From the NCBI GenBank assembly GCA_002351705.1, contig DEHC01000061.1, forward strand, positions 6,936 to 70,935: a stretch of 64,000 nt of DNA, given 5' to 3'. This DNA comes from Gammaproteobacteria bacterium UBA2810. GTDB lineage: Bacteria > Pseudomonadota > Gammaproteobacteria > Enterobacterales > Succinivibrionaceae. Shown here piece by piece: positions 1 to 9,009 of the stretch (its first letter is position 1; each line of letters begins with the position of its first letter). The position numbers and the translations under genes were made by a program. The notes under the pieces were generated by a model that was not told the DNA's origin, searched no databases, and was given only the letters and a program-made list of their open reading frames with translations.

Positions 1-2188
1 AACGGAATGCCCCGGCAACTCTCTGCCGGAAGCCCTCGCCCGCGGCATCCTGGAGCGCGCTCGGAAGCGTGACGGTCCAGAGGCCGTTGCTCTCCGTACG
101 GAGGCCGCTCATAAGGACATAGAGATCGATGCCGCTTATGCCGGATTTGGCGAGATCCGCGCACCAGTCGTCGTCTATCTCTCCGATGAGATCCGACTCG
201 GCAAGCTCCTGCCCGAACCCGCTTCCCGCGTCACGGTGCTCCTCCTCTTCAGTCTCTGCTCCGTCGTTCCTGCTGCTCTGGAACCTGAACTCGGCCGCGT
301 CATGCTCCTCATTGATGTACGACATGTCGACATCATCGTAGCCGTCCTCGCGGGGACCGATCTCCGCGGGCTCGGCGTACTCTGCTCCGGATTCGTAGTC
401 AGAATAGGGAACGGCGCCGCTGCCTCCGGGCGGAATGACGTATTCCTGTGAGCTCCCGCGCGCCTGTTCAGTGGCGGAGGGCTCCTGGGGAGCCTGGTAT
501 TCAGAAGGCTGCGGAGATGATAAAGGCCCGGCGGGAGCTGGAGGCTCTGACGGCGCTGCAGGCTCTGAAGGCGCAGCCGCATGAGCGGCATCCTCAGCCA
601 CAGCCTGGCCGGCAGGCGGTGCAGCGGCAGCTGAATCAGATGAGCTTAAGTCCGGAGCGGCCGGTGCGGGGATCTCATCTGCCGCAGGCGGGACATTTGC
701 AGGCTGAGGCTCTGCTCCGGAAGGCTCTTCCCTCTCTGCGGAGAACTCACCCTCTGCCGCAGGCTCCTGCCGTGCGGCAGACGACTCGTCTGTTACTGTA
801 CTGCCGCCCTCTTCCGAAGGCGAAGGTGCGTCAGTTAATTTTTTTTTTAGATCCTCTGCGCCGGGCTCCGGCATCCGTGGATGCTCTGCGTCCCGGGCTG
901 CAGGTCCGGTGACACCGGCATCCGGAGCGGGACGCTCAGGCTGGTCTGCGCCTCTCACGGCGGGATCTGCCTGCTCTGCGGCTGCTTCTCCGTCAGCGGG
1001 TGAATTCCGGCTCACTGATGCCCCTCCGGCAGGAGCTGCTGCCGCACCCTGTGCGCCGCGCGCGCTGCCGTCCGGAACATTGAAGACAATGTTTCCGGCA
1101 TTCTTCGGGGAGAAGGCGAAAAGGCGCATAACGGTCATGTCAAAGCCAGCGCGCCCTGAGGGAGCAGACTTGAGGTTCCTGAGGCCGTTCGTCACGATCT
1201 CGTAGAACATCTGCAGGGTCTCGGGACTTATTTTCCCCGCATAGAAGCTGAGGAATGACGGATCGAAGGTGAAGAGCCCCTCCGTGCCGCGCCCGGTGAA
1301 CTGGAGGAGCGCGGTCTGGTGGAAGAAATCACCGAGATCCGAGAGCACCCTGCCCCAGTCCGGTGACTCGGCCACAACTGCCGCAAGGTTCCTGTTGAAA
1401 TCCTCGATGTTTCCGGAGACGATGGAGTTGACGAGTCCGGTGATGATGGAGCGGTCAATGGTCCCGAGCATGCCGTTCACGACCTTCGCCGTGACATTGC
1501 CGCCGCCTAGCGCTATTGCCTGGTCGGTAAGGCTCAGGGCGTCACGCATGCTTCCCCTTGCCGCAACGGCAAGATCCCTCACCGCGGCATCCTCGGAGGA
1601 GATGTTCTCCGCCTTCAGGATCTTCTGTAGCTCGCCCGAGATCTCATCGACGCTCAATGCCCTCAGCCTGAACTGTATGCAGCGCGAGAGGATGGTGACA
1701 GGGAGCTTCTCCGGATCAGTCGTCGCCAGGATGAACTTCACATACTCGGGAGGCTCCTCAAGGGTCTTCAGGAGAGCATTGAAGCTGCTCTTCGAGAGCA
1801 TGTGCACCTCGTCGATGAGGTAGACCTTGTACCTGCCCTGGGTCGGCTTGTACTGTACGTTCTCGAGGATTTCCCTGGTGTCGTCGACCTTGGTCCTCGA
1901 GGCGGCATCGATCTCGATGAGGTCGACGAACCTGCCCTCGTCGATCTGGCGGCAGGCCTCGCACTCGCCGCAGGGGCTGCTGGTGACGCCCTTCTCGCAG
2001 TTGAGGCACTTGGCCATGATTCTCGCAATTGTCGTCTTGCCGACGCCGCGCGTGCCGCTGAGGAGGTAGGCATGGTGGATCCTGCCGCTCTCGAATGAGT
2101 TCCTGAGCGCGGTCAGCACGTTCTGCTGCCCTACGACCTCCTCAAACTTATGCGGACGGTATTTTCTTGCAAGAACCTGGTAGCTCAT
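1..2188 (-). CDS. dnaX: DNA polymerase III subunits gamma/tau (3' end outside window)
   Basis: This is the clamp-loader ATPase of the replicative polymerase. The N-terminus reads MSYQVLARKYRPHKF, followed by Walker A GTRGVGKTT near residue 45, a four-cysteine zinc module (CLNCEKG...CGECEAC) and the Walker B-like LIDEVHML. After about residue 370 comes a long Ala/Pro/Glu-rich linker typical of tau. The frame stays open to base 1, so the tau C-terminus is missing only because the window ends. The start ATG overlaps the apt stop by one base (TAATG), indicating translational coupling. The apt-dnaX order matches E. coli. An A10 tract at codons 447-450 probably produces the short gamma form. Confidence 0.96.
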   Translation of the reverse strand, partial: MSYQVLARKYRPHKFEEVVGQQNVLTALRNSFESGRIHHAYLLSGTRGVGKTTIARIMAKCLNCEKGVTSSPCGECEACRQIDEGRFVDLIEIDAASRTKVDDTREILENVQYKPTQGRYKVYLIDEVHMLSKSSFNALLKTLEEPPEYVKFILATTDPEKLPVTILSRCIQFRLRALSVDEISGELQKILKAENISSEDAAVRDLAVAARGSMRDALSLTDQAIALGGGNVTAKVVNGMLGTIDRSIITGLVNSIVSGNIEDFNRNLAAVVAESPDWGRVLSDLGDFFHQTALLQFTGRGTEGLFTFDPSFLSFYAGKISPETLQMFYEIVTNGLRNLKSAPSGRAGFDMTVMRLFAFSPKNAGNIVFNVPDGSARGAQGAAAAPAGGASVSRNSPADGEAAAEQADPAVRGADQPERPAPDAGVTGPAARDAEHPRMPEPGAEDLKKKLTDAPSPSEEGGSTVTDESSAARQEPAAEGEFSAEREEPSGAEPQPANVPPAADEIPAPAAPDLSSSDSAAAAPPAGQAVAEDAAHAAAPSEPAAPSEPPAPAGPLSSPQPSEYQAPQEPSATEQARGSSQEYVIPPGGSGAVPYSDYESGAEYAEPAEIGPREDGYDDVDMSYINEEHDAAEFRFQSSRNDGAETEEEEHRDAGSGFGQELAESDLIGEIDDDWCADLAKSGISGIDLYVLMSGLRTESNGLWTVTLPSALQDAAGEGFRQRVAGAFR
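839..848 (-). promoter_or_regulatory. A10 slippage / programmed frameshift site in dnaX
   Basis: On the coding strand there are ten consecutive A residues (CTA AAA AAA AAA TTA, codons 447-451). A -1 shift at the end of the tract reads ATT AAC TGA, and a +1 shift reads TAA at once, so either shift ends translation near residue 450-452. E. coli gamma is 431 residues and is made by -1 frameshifting on A AAA AAG; Thermus makes gamma by slippage on an A run. An AGAGGA Shine-Dalgarno-like stretch lies just upstream. Confidence 0.72.
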
Positions 2189-2736
2189 TAGGCCCCCGTA
2201 TAGGATGCGAGAGTGAGGCTCTCGACTCCGAGATTCTTAAGGCGCTCGACGCCGCCGAGATCAGGGAGGTTGATGAGGAACACCGCGTGATCGACGATGC
2301 CGCCCGCCTTCCTGATGAGCTTCACGGCAGCCTCTGCGGTGCCGCCGGTCGCGATGAGATCGTCAGCAAGGAGCACATGCTCGCCGGGCTTGATGGAGTC
2401 ACGGTGTATCTCGATTGAGGCAGAGCCGTACTCGAGATCATATGACTCGGAATAAACCTCGCGGGGGAGCTTTCCGGGCTTTCTCACGAGCACGAGGCCG
2501 GCGTTCAGCGCGTAGGCCACGGGAGCTCCGACAATGAACCCTCTCGCCTCAGGACCTGCGACCTTGTCAAAGACTGTTCCTGACTTGCGGTAATTCCAGG
2601 CTATGGCCGAGATGACGGCTCCGAAGGCCTCCTTGTCCTCGATAAGGGTGGTAACGTCGCGGAAAATAATCCCCTTCTTCGGAAAATCAGGAATGCTGGT
2701 AATCTTTTCCTTAATGAGATTCTCAAGAGTATCCAT
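2188..2736 (-). CDS. apt: adenine phosphoribosyltransferase
   Basis: Purine salvage enzyme converting adenine and PRPP to AMP in the cytoplasm. The 182 residues match the usual family length. The N-terminal IPDFPKKGIIFRDVT segment is typical, and the PRPP-binding loop VLLADDLIATGGTAEA lies near residues 125-140. The ATG at 2736 is preceded by GGGGAG. The stop overlaps the dnaX start by one base, so the two genes are probably co-transcribed, as in E. coli. Confidence 0.96.
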   Translation of the reverse strand: MDTLENLIKEKITSIPDFPKKGIIFRDVTTLIEDKEAFGAVISAIAWNYRKSGTVFDKVAGPEARGFIVGAPVAYALNAGLVLVRKPGKLPREVYSESYDLEYGSASIEIHRDSIKPGEHVLLADDLIATGGTAEAAVKLIRKAGGIVDHAVFLINLPDLGGVERLKNLGVESLTLASYTGA

Positions 2737-2771
2737 GTTTTTCTCCCCTGACTGTTATCCTGACAATCCTT

Positions 2772-3434
2772 CTAGCAGCGCGTGTCCGTATCTGAGAGGA
2801 ACTCGTGCCTCGATGCCGCATTGGTCTTGAAATATCCGCCGAGCGCCGTGGTCTGGGTGAACGAGGAGGCGTCCTCGACGCCCCTTGCCTTCACGCAGTA
2901 ATGGGTGGCGCAGATGGTGACCGCCACGTCCTTGGTCTCGAGGAGCGTCTGGAGAGCCACCAGGATCTGCTGGGTGAGGCGCTCCTGCACCTGCGGCCTC
3001 CTCGCGAAGAACTTCACGATGCGGTTGATCTTGGAGAGGCCGATGATGCGCTTCTTCGGCATGTAGGCGACCTTCGCCTTGCCGTCTATCGTCACGAAAT
3101 GGTGCTCGCAGGTGCTTGTGACGGTAATGTCGCAGACCTTTACCATCTCGTCGACGTGCATCTTGTTCTCGATGAGGGTAATCTTCGGAAAGTTCGCATA
3201 GTCGAGCCCGGAGAAAATCTCGTCGACGTACATCTTCGCGATGCGCCTCGGCGTGTTCTCGAGGGAGTCATCCTTCAGATCAAGCCCCAGGGCTCCCATG
3301 ATGCCTCTCACATGATCCTCGATGGCAGCCTTCTTTTCCTCGGGAGAAAGGCCGTTCGGTGCATAGGGATTCTCAAGACCGCTCTTCACCAGCGCGTCAC
3401 GGACGCTCTGAGCCTCAGGACTTATTTCTGGCAT
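2772..3434 (-). CDS. folE: GTP cyclohydrolase I
   Basis: Converts GTP to 7,8-dihydroneopterin triphosphate, the first step of tetrahydrofolate synthesis. The sequence contains [22 protein letters not shown], the zinc-site STCEHHF and HYCVKARG motifs, and an LGGYFK C-terminus. It closely resembles E. coli FolE (222 residues). I chose the ATG at 3434 (MPEISPEA, 220 residues) because E. coli FolE begins at the equivalent MPSLSKEA. An ATG at 3446 and a GTG at 3482 are in frame, and none of the three has a strong ribosome site. It lies 35 bases upstream of apt on the same strand. Confidence 0.95.
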   Translation of the reverse strand: MPEISPEAQSVRDALVKSGLENPYAPNGLSPEEKKAAIEDHVRGIMGALGLDLKDDSLENTPRRIAKMYVDEIFSGLDYANFPKITLIENKMHVDEMVKVCDITVTSTCEHHFVTIDGKAKVAYMPKKRIIGLSKINRIVKFFARRPQVQERLTQQILVALQTLLETKDVAVTICATHYCVKARGVEDASSFTQTTALGGYFKTNAASRHEFLSDTDTRC

Positions 3435-3515
3435 TTTCACGCTCATACAGGCAAAAGCGCGGACCGGATGTCCGGCCCGCACGCAACATAAACGGAAGCG
3501 TCTCTCCGCAGCTCA

Positions 3516-4565
3516 TCAGAAGTTGTAGATTGCGCCCAAGGTAAGAATATCACGATGCGCGGTGCTGTGCTCACCCTCACCGAAGTTGTCGGCATACTCC
3601 ACATAGAGATTGGCGTTGTCCGTGAGGTTCCAGGTCACGTTGCCGACAATCTGGTTGATGCGGTACGCCTCACCGGAATCCCTGGACTGATCCTTGAGGA
3701 GGCTGTAGCCCGCGATGACTGTCCAGGCCTTCTTCGGCGAGGTCCAGCTCAGGACGAAGTCGCCGCCGTCGGTGCGGTAGGCGTCATCGTCCATGCTGGT
3801 CGTGCCCTTGAGCTTCGCATGGTCGTAGACAATGGCAGTGTAGAAGCCGGGGCTCGCGAAGGCGCCGTAATAGATGCCGATCGCGTACTCCTTCTTGTCG
3901 CTGAACTTCCTCGGCGCGTCATCGTCGATGGCGTCAAAGCCGTAGATGCCTCCGGTGATGCCGACCTTCTGCGGCCACTCGTAGCCGAGGTTCGCGGACC
4001 AGCCGTCACGGAGGTTCTTGCCGTTGTCGCGGAACTGGTAGTTCGCGGTGAAGCTGAAGCCGTTGATGTCAAGATCGTACATGACGAGGCCGTCCTGGCG
4101 GCCGCCGGCCTCGCCCTCAAGCCCCCAGAAAGCGTTGCCCTGCGAGCCCCAGTCGGTGTAGACATCGGCAAGCCCGATGGTCTTGTAAATCGCGGGCCTT
4201 GTCCTTCCCGCAAGAAGGCGCCCCGCCTCCTCGAACTGAACGCCTAAATAGCCGTAGCGGGCGCGGATGCGGTCCTCGACGTCATCGGAGTCCTCCGCGG
4301 AGAGATCGTAGATGAGGTTGCCGAATACCCTGGTATTGCTCCCGGGGACTGCCGTCGAGCCGCTCACGCCGAGCTGCGCCGATCCGTAGAGCTTCGGGTG
4401 GGCCTCCTTTCCTGTGGTGAACTCGTAGGCGTAGCCGTTGAACATGTTCACCTTCGCCCTGCCGTAGATCTCAAAGTCGGCATTGTCAGTTCTGTAAACC
4501 TCGGCAGATGATGCCGCAAATGAAAAAGCAATGGCTGATAGTGCAATAAGCTGCAGCGCCTTCAT
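3516..4565 (-). CDS. outer-membrane general porin
   Basis: A 349-residue protein with a signal peptide (MKALQLIALSAIAFSFAAS) and a mature part beginning with a beta-strand-like FEIYGRAKVNMF. It has many alternating aromatic/polar strands and ends in Tyr-Asn-Phe, the terminal aromatic used by the BAM machinery. The GYLGVQFEEAGRLLAGRTRP segment resembles the pre-L3 region of enteric and Vibrio general porins, so it should form a trimeric diffusion channel. The exact substrate preference cannot be read. The start has GGAG nine bases upstream. A TATAAT and a palindrome lie upstream at 4664-4687. Confidence 0.9.
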   Translation of the reverse strand: MKALQLIALSAIAFSFAASSAEVYRTDNADFEIYGRAKVNMFNGYAYEFTTGKEAHPKLYGSAQLGVSGSTAVPGSNTRVFGNLIYDLSAEDSDDVEDRIRARYGYLGVQFEEAGRLLAGRTRPAIYKTIGLADVYTDWGSQGNAFWGLEGEAGGRQDGLVMYDLDINGFSFTANYQFRDNGKNLRDGWSANLGYEWPQKVGITGGIYGFDAIDDDAPRKFSDKKEYAIGIYYGAFASPGFYTAIVYDHAKLKGTTSMDDDAYRTDGGDFVLSWTSPKKAWTVIAGYSLLKDQSRDSGEAYRINQIVGNVTWNLTDNANLYVEYADNFGEGEHSTAHRDILTLGAIYNF

Positions 4566-4663
4566 CAGAAACTCCGGATGCCAGGATGGCAGGTCATTCA
4601 GAAAAGAGAAAAAAATGCCGGAGGATCCGTCAGCTGCGGCGGCGCCGGCACGCGTCCGGCGGG

Positions 4664-4687
4664 ATTATAGACAAAACTCGCAGTTTT
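4664..4687 (-). promoter_or_regulatory. porin promoter -10 with adjacent palindrome
   Basis: The minus strand reads TATAAT at 4669-4664. Directly upstream, within the -10/-35 spacer, is the inverted repeat AAAACT-CGC-AGTTTT (4673-4687). There is no good -35 hexamer, so the promoter probably needs an activator, or the palindrome is an operator. This placement is inferred from sequence only. Confidence 0.5.
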
Positions 4688-4747
4688 TTCCATAAAGCAG
4701 TAAAATCGGATGTGCGTCACAAAACAGAACACTAAGAAGGAAAATCC

Positions 4748-5467
4748 ATGAACAAAATCTTCACTCTGACACTGTCTGCTGCGGCTGCCATTCTTCCGCT
4801 GTGCGCGGAGGCTGCGGAGTTCGAGATCCCAGATCCTTTCACGCTGGTGATGGTTGACAGCGATGACAAGGCGCCTGCCGTAAAGTCGGGAGCAGAGACC
4901 GTCACCCTCCCCGCCGGGCCACACCAGCTTGTCATGAGGGTTGAGGGAACCTTCCGCTACCACACGGACAGCCGCTACCTCGCAGGTCAGCCCGTTGTCG
5001 TCAACTTCAACGCGGAGGAGAATGACAGACTCACCCTTTCCTTCAGGTTCCCGAAGAGCTTTGACAAAATCGAGAGATTCGCCTACAAGCCTGACGTCAA
5101 GCTCGTACACACCGACGGAACACCGAAGGAAGGCGAGATTTTCGTGCTGAACTCCAGGAACGGAGTCCAGATCGGGCGTGACTACCAGAAGGAGCTTGAG
5201 GACGCAGGAAAGGCCTTCAAGGTGCTTACCCCGGAGGAAACCTCACAGTCCACCGTAAAGATGATCCAGTCTGACGGAGCAGGCTCTTATGCTGCAGCCG
5301 GAACAGCAGCTGCCGCAGCCCCTGCTGCTGCGCCTGCCGCCGCACAGAAGAGCGCGGCTCCCGCAGTATCAAAGACCGGCGCGATGGAGACGCTGCAGAA
5401 GGCCTATCTCTCGCTTTCTCCCGAGGACAGGAAGAACTTCCTGCACTGGGTAATCTCACAGCAGTAG
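4748..5467 (+). CDS. DUF2057 (YccT/CsgI-like) secreted protein
   Basis: A 239-residue protein with a clear signal peptide (MNKIFTLTLSAAAAILPLCAEA). The mature N-terminal half has the DUF2057 pattern: FEIPDPFTLVMVD, then a beta-rich region with LPAGPHQLVMRVEG and later VLNSRNGVQIGRDYQKEL. An Ala/Pro-rich linker at about residues 175-205 precedes a short C-terminal helix. E. coli YccT (CsgI) of this family inhibits curli assembly in the periplasm. No curli genes are visible here, so the role in this organism is open. The start has AAGGAAA upstream. It is divergent from the porin and convergent with the kinase at 5507. Confidence 0.85.
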   Translation: MNKIFTLTLSAAAAILPLCAEAAEFEIPDPFTLVMVDSDDKAPAVKSGAETVTLPAGPHQLVMRVEGTFRYHTDSRYLAGQPVVVNFNAEENDRLTLSFRFPKSFDKIERFAYKPDVKLVHTDGTPKEGEIFVLNSRNGVQIGRDYQKELEDAGKAFKVLTPEETSQSTVKMIQSDGAGSYAAAGTAAAAAPAAAPAAAQKSAAPAVSKTGAMETLQKAYLSLSPEDRKNFLHWVISQQ

Positions 5468-5506
5468 CCGGCTTCCGCGCGGCCCTGCCTGAAGAGCGGA
5501 GCCGCG

Positions 5507-7726
5507 TTACTCATCAAGAGGCCTGACGACAGGCTTCTTTTTCTTCCTGCCATTCTCCTCTTCCCCTCCTTCAGGGCGTACACTGCCGCCTTCCTCTCCC
5601 AGGCTCTCGTTTATGACGTTGGTGAAGGCCTTTATCACGTTCTGCAGCGTGGCGGTCGTCACCGGCTTTCCGACAATGTCCGTCATCCCGGCCTCACGGC
5701 ACTTGGTCCTCTCCTCCTCCGTCACGTTGGCGGTAAGGGCAAGGATTACCAGCTTCGGGTGGTACTTGAGGATAAGCCTTGACGCCTCAAAGCCGTCCAT
5801 GAGCGGCATCTGGAGATCCATGAACACCAGCTCGGGATGAACCTCCTCCACGAGCCTCACGGCCTCCTGCCCGTTCTCGGCAACTGTCACCTTGTGGCCG
5901 AGCTTCTCGAGCATGGTCCGGAGGATAAAGCGGTTGATCTGGCTGTCCTCCACGAGAAGGATATTGAAATTCATCTTCTGCGCCCCGTTCCCGGCGACTA
6001 TCGACTCCTTCCCGACCGGGTGCTCGATGGGCTTGTGATACGGGACGATGAACCAGAAGCGGCTGCCGTGCCCCTCCTCGCTCGTGACGCCGATATTGCC
6101 GCCCATGAGCTCGACTATCCTCTTCGAGATGGCGAGACCGAGCCCGGTGCCGCCGAACCTCCTCGAGACCGAGGAGTCCGACTGGCGGAACGGAACAAAA
6201 AGATGCCGGAGTGACTCCGCGCTGATTCCGATTCCGGTGTCGATTACCTCGAAATACAGCCGGTGGCTCTTGATCCAGCTCGCGTGCAGAGTGATGGTGC
6301 CTGACGGCGTGAACTTCAGCGCGTTGCCGAGCAGGTTGAAGAAAATCTGCGCCATGCGGGCCTGATCTCCGACCATCATCTTCGGAAAGCTCTCCTCGAC
6401 CTGCAGCACGAACTTCACCGGGCGGCCGCGCGCCTTCTCCTGCATCTGCACGATGACGGTATCCATGAGGTACCTGATGGAGAACGGCTTCTTCTCGAAG
6501 CTGACCTGGTCAGAGCGCATTCTCGAGAAGTCGAGGACATCGTTTATCAGGGTCTGCAGCACCTTCGCGGAATCCGTGATGTGCCTGATGAGCCCGTCCT
6601 GCTTCTCGCTGGTCTCGGTCTGCGAGAGGAGGTCGAGCATGCCGAGGATTGCCTGCATCGGGGTCTTGATCTCATGGCTCATTATGGCGAGGAAGTCCGA
6701 CTTGATGCGGTTGGCCTTGGTCTCAGCCTCGACAACCGCCTTCATGCGCTTCTGGTACTCGACCTCTCCCGTAACGTCGGTCGCCGTGCCGTGGTAGCCT
6801 TCAAAGCCTCCGTCTGGCCCGCTGAACGGCATTCCGCTCAGGCTGAAGCTCCGGCGGAGCCCCTCGTTCTGGAACTCGAACACCTCATTCCTGAAGGGCT
6901 CGTGCCGCTCCATCCGGTCCACGAGATCGTTGTAATGCTGCGGGTGCTCCCTCTCCCTTACCGAAAAGAGCGACTCCAGGGTCTTTCCCTCCGCATGGGC
7001 AAAGAAGCGCATGGCGTCGCTGTTGCTTGCGGTGCTCGGAAGATCGCTGAGATCCCGGAGCTTGAGGTCATTGCCAAGCCGCCAGAAGGCATCCGAGGAG
7101 ATGCTCGCATAGTCATAGATGGTCTGCCTCGAGCGCTCGAGCTCGGCGGTCTTCGCGCGCACCAGCTCTTCCATATGGTTGCGGTAGTCCATGCTCGAGA
7201 GGGCATACTCGATGAAGGGCTTGTAGGAAACCAGGCGCTTCCTCTCGCCGAAACCGAGCGTGAGCGGCTTTGAGCTCATCAGTATGAAGACGCGCTTTAT
7301 GCCGTTGCTCTCGACATCCATCAGCACAGAGCTTCTGAGCGCCGCGAGATCCTCCTGTCCCAGCTTTTCAAATCCCTTCACAAGCCACGGCCGGCAGATC
7401 TCCGATGACTTTCCTGCCAAAACGCGCCTCACGAGCGGGCAGTCAGGAATCGACACAGGCGCGCCCTGCTTTTCAGCGGTGAAAAGGGAAAGGGAGCCGT
7501 CCCTTGATATGCTGTAGATGGCGGCATTCTCGAAATCCATGATGCGGCGCAGGATGGCGATAATGGTGAGGAACTGCTCCTCGGGCGTCTGGGCGCGCTT
7601 GTGCTCCGCAAGACCGCTCAGGAAGATCAGCATCTCGTCGCGGCGCTTCGACTCGCGGTCGCGGCTGAATGTCAGCTGAAGCTTCGCCTTCTGAAGCTCA
7701 TAGTCGGCTCTCGATAGTTTTGGCAT
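5507..7726 (-). CDS. soluble hybrid sensor histidine kinase (GAF-like/PAS/HisKA/HATPase/REC)
   Basis: A 739-residue hybrid kinase with no membrane segment, so it is cytoplasmic. In order: a GAF-like region at about residues 30-175; a coiled linker; a PAS-like domain at about 205-325; HisKA with FLAIMSHEIKTPMQ (His351); HATPase with NLLGNALKFTPSG, DTGIGIS and GGTGLGLAISKR; and a receiver with LLVEDSQINRF and phospho-acceptor Asp637 in VFMDLQMPLMDG. There is no HPt domain inside the protein, so phosphate must pass to a separate one; the HPt gene is two genes upstream. It is the last gene of the 5.5-11.7 kb operon, 56 bases after the FIST gene. It resembles VpsS-type kinases that feed LuxU, although orthology is not proven. 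Confidence 0.93.
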   Translation of the reverse strand: MPKLSRADYELQKAKLQLTFSRDRESKRRDEMLIFLSGLAEHKRAQTPEEQFLTIIAILRRIMDFENAAIYSISRDGSLSLFTAEKQGAPVSIPDCPLVRRVLAGKSSEICRPWLVKGFEKLGQEDLAALRSSVLMDVESNGIKRVFILMSSKPLTLGFGERKRLVSYKPFIEYALSSMDYRNHMEELVRAKTAELERSRQTIYDYASISSDAFWRLGNDLKLRDLSDLPSTASNSDAMRFFAHAEGKTLESLFSVREREHPQHYNDLVDRMERHEPFRNEVFEFQNEGLRRSFSLSGMPFSGPDGGFEGYHGTATDVTGEVEYQKRMKAVVEAETKANRIKSDFLAIMSHEIKTPMQAILGMLDLLSQTETSEKQDGLIRHITDSAKVLQTLINDVLDFSRMRSDQVSFEKKPFSIRYLMDTVIVQMQEKARGRPVKFVLQVEESFPKMMVGDQARMAQIFFNLLGNALKFTPSGTITLHASWIKSHRLYFEVIDTGIGISAESLRHLFVPFRQSDSSVSRRFGGTGLGLAISKRIVELMGGNIGVTSEEGHGSRFWFIVPYHKPIEHPVGKESIVAGNGAQKMNFNILLVEDSQINRFILRTMLEKLGHKVTVAENGQEAVRLVEEVHPELVFMDLQMPLMDGFEASRLILKYHPKLVILALTANVTEEERTKCREAGMTDIVGKPVTTATLQNVIKAFTNVINESLGEEGGSVRPEGGEEENGRKKKKPVVRPLDE

Positions 7727-7782
7727 TGTGACCTGTTTCCTCCGGCATCACAAACCACTCGGAATCATCGCGCCTGACAAGG

Positions 7783-9009
7783 TCAGATCGCGTCGTAGAA
7801 ATGCATCCCGCAGACCATCAGATACCCGTTATGGTTCCTGCTGTCGCCTATCCTGCCCTGCTCGCCGTCGGAGAACATCCCGGCGTAGGCGCCGCGTGAC
7901 TGGACATTCCTGACCGACTCAGCCAGGCGGTCAGCATCCGCCCCTGTGATGTTCTTCCCGTAGCTCGCGCAGACCGCGTACATCGATCCGTAATAGCGGA
8001 TGTCGCGGTAATAGAGCATGCTGTTCCTGTCACAGGCAAAGCAGCCGGCGACGGCATCCTTGGAGGCGTCGGACATGACCGTCACCGCCTCGAACGAGGG
8101 GATGTCAACGAGAAGGGTCATCGAGCCGTCAGTGCCGATGCTGTCGCAGATGGCTGCCTTGTAGAAGGTCTGCGCCCCGAGCGAGCCGGTCATGAATCCG
8201 ATCGGATGAAGCACCGACTGCCTCTGGAGGGCCGCAGGGGAGAGGCGTTCCTGCCTTCCCACATAGCCGAGGCTCCGGAGCCAGTCGGCATACTGCTCGG
8301 CAGCCGGCCGGTAATTTATCTCGTAGACGACATTGCCCGAGCTCCTCGTGATCTTCCCGACCACGTTTGACGGAGCGAACGCCGTGCGGCAGCACGCCGT
8401 TATCCAGCAGGAAGGATAGAGGACCGTCACGGCGAGGAACCTGGTGCCGCAGACCATCCCTCCCGGTGCGCAGGCAGATCTGCTCACAGGATCGGCACCC
8501 AGCCCGTCGAGAGTCCCCGGCGTCCCTCCGGTAATCTGCACTGACGGTCCCATCATTGACTCGATGACGCTGATTACCCGGTTCTCGTCACCGACCGACG
8601 CTGAGATCCAGACTGCGTCAGGCGCCTCGCCGTTGCGCCCGGCGTTTGTTATGGCCCGCTCGATGATGGCCTCAATCTCCGCATCGGAGCTTACGTCCCC
8701 GAAATACCCGCAGGCCGAGCCGAACGATCCGTCCTTGTCGTACAGTGCGAGCATTGAAACAGCCTCATCACAGACGAAGGCGCTGCTCTGATCCGAGACC
8801 ACCCCTTTGTATGATGATGCGGCAATGAAGGACGTACCAGGAAACGAGCGGTTCAGGCAGTCACAGACCTCCGCCGGATCAAGGCGGCTGTCATAGGCGG
8901 CAAAGATGTGATCCGGAGTCTCCGGGGAGAGTTCCCTGAGATTCTGCACAGCCCCCTCCGCCGCGCTCCGGAAGCCGTCTCCGCGCGACACGACAGAATT
9001 TATTTTCAT
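7783..9009 (-). CDS. FIST-domain sensor protein (NosP-like)
   Basis: A 408-residue cytoplasmic protein with FIST_N followed by FIST_C. The N-terminal part has IFAAYDSRLDPAEVCDCL and GTSFIAASSYKGVVS. The domain junction is at VYEINYRPAAEQYADWLRSL near residue 230. The C-terminal part contains PSFEAVTVMSD and ends GRIGDSRNHNGYLMVCGMHF, the usual FIST_C terminus. FIST proteins bind small ligands; one group, NosP, binds haem and nitric oxide and controls a neighbouring hybrid kinase. Histidines near the C-terminus could be ligands, but I cannot assign a haem ligand from sequence. Its ATG overlaps the HPt stop (ATGA), and the kinase gene follows. Confidence 0.88.
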   Translation of the reverse strand: MKINSVVSRGDGFRSAAEGAVQNLRELSPETPDHIFAAYDSRLDPAEVCDCLNRSFPGTSFIAASSYKGVVSDQSSAFVCDEAVSMLALYDKDGSFGSACGYFGDVSSDAEIEAIIERAITNAGRNGEAPDAVWISASVGDENRVISVIESMMGPSVQITGGTPGTLDGLGADPVSRSACAPGGMVCGTRFLAVTVLYPSCWITACCRTAFAPSNVVGKITRSSGNVVYEINYRPAAEQYADWLRSLGYVGRQERLSPAALQRQSVLHPIGFMTGSLGAQTFYKAAICDSIGTDGSMTLLVDIPSFEAVTVMSDASKDAVAGCFACDRNSMLYYRDIRYYGSMYAVCASYGKNITGADADRLAESVRNVQSRGAYAGMFSDGEQGRIGDSRNHNGYLMVCGMHFYDAI

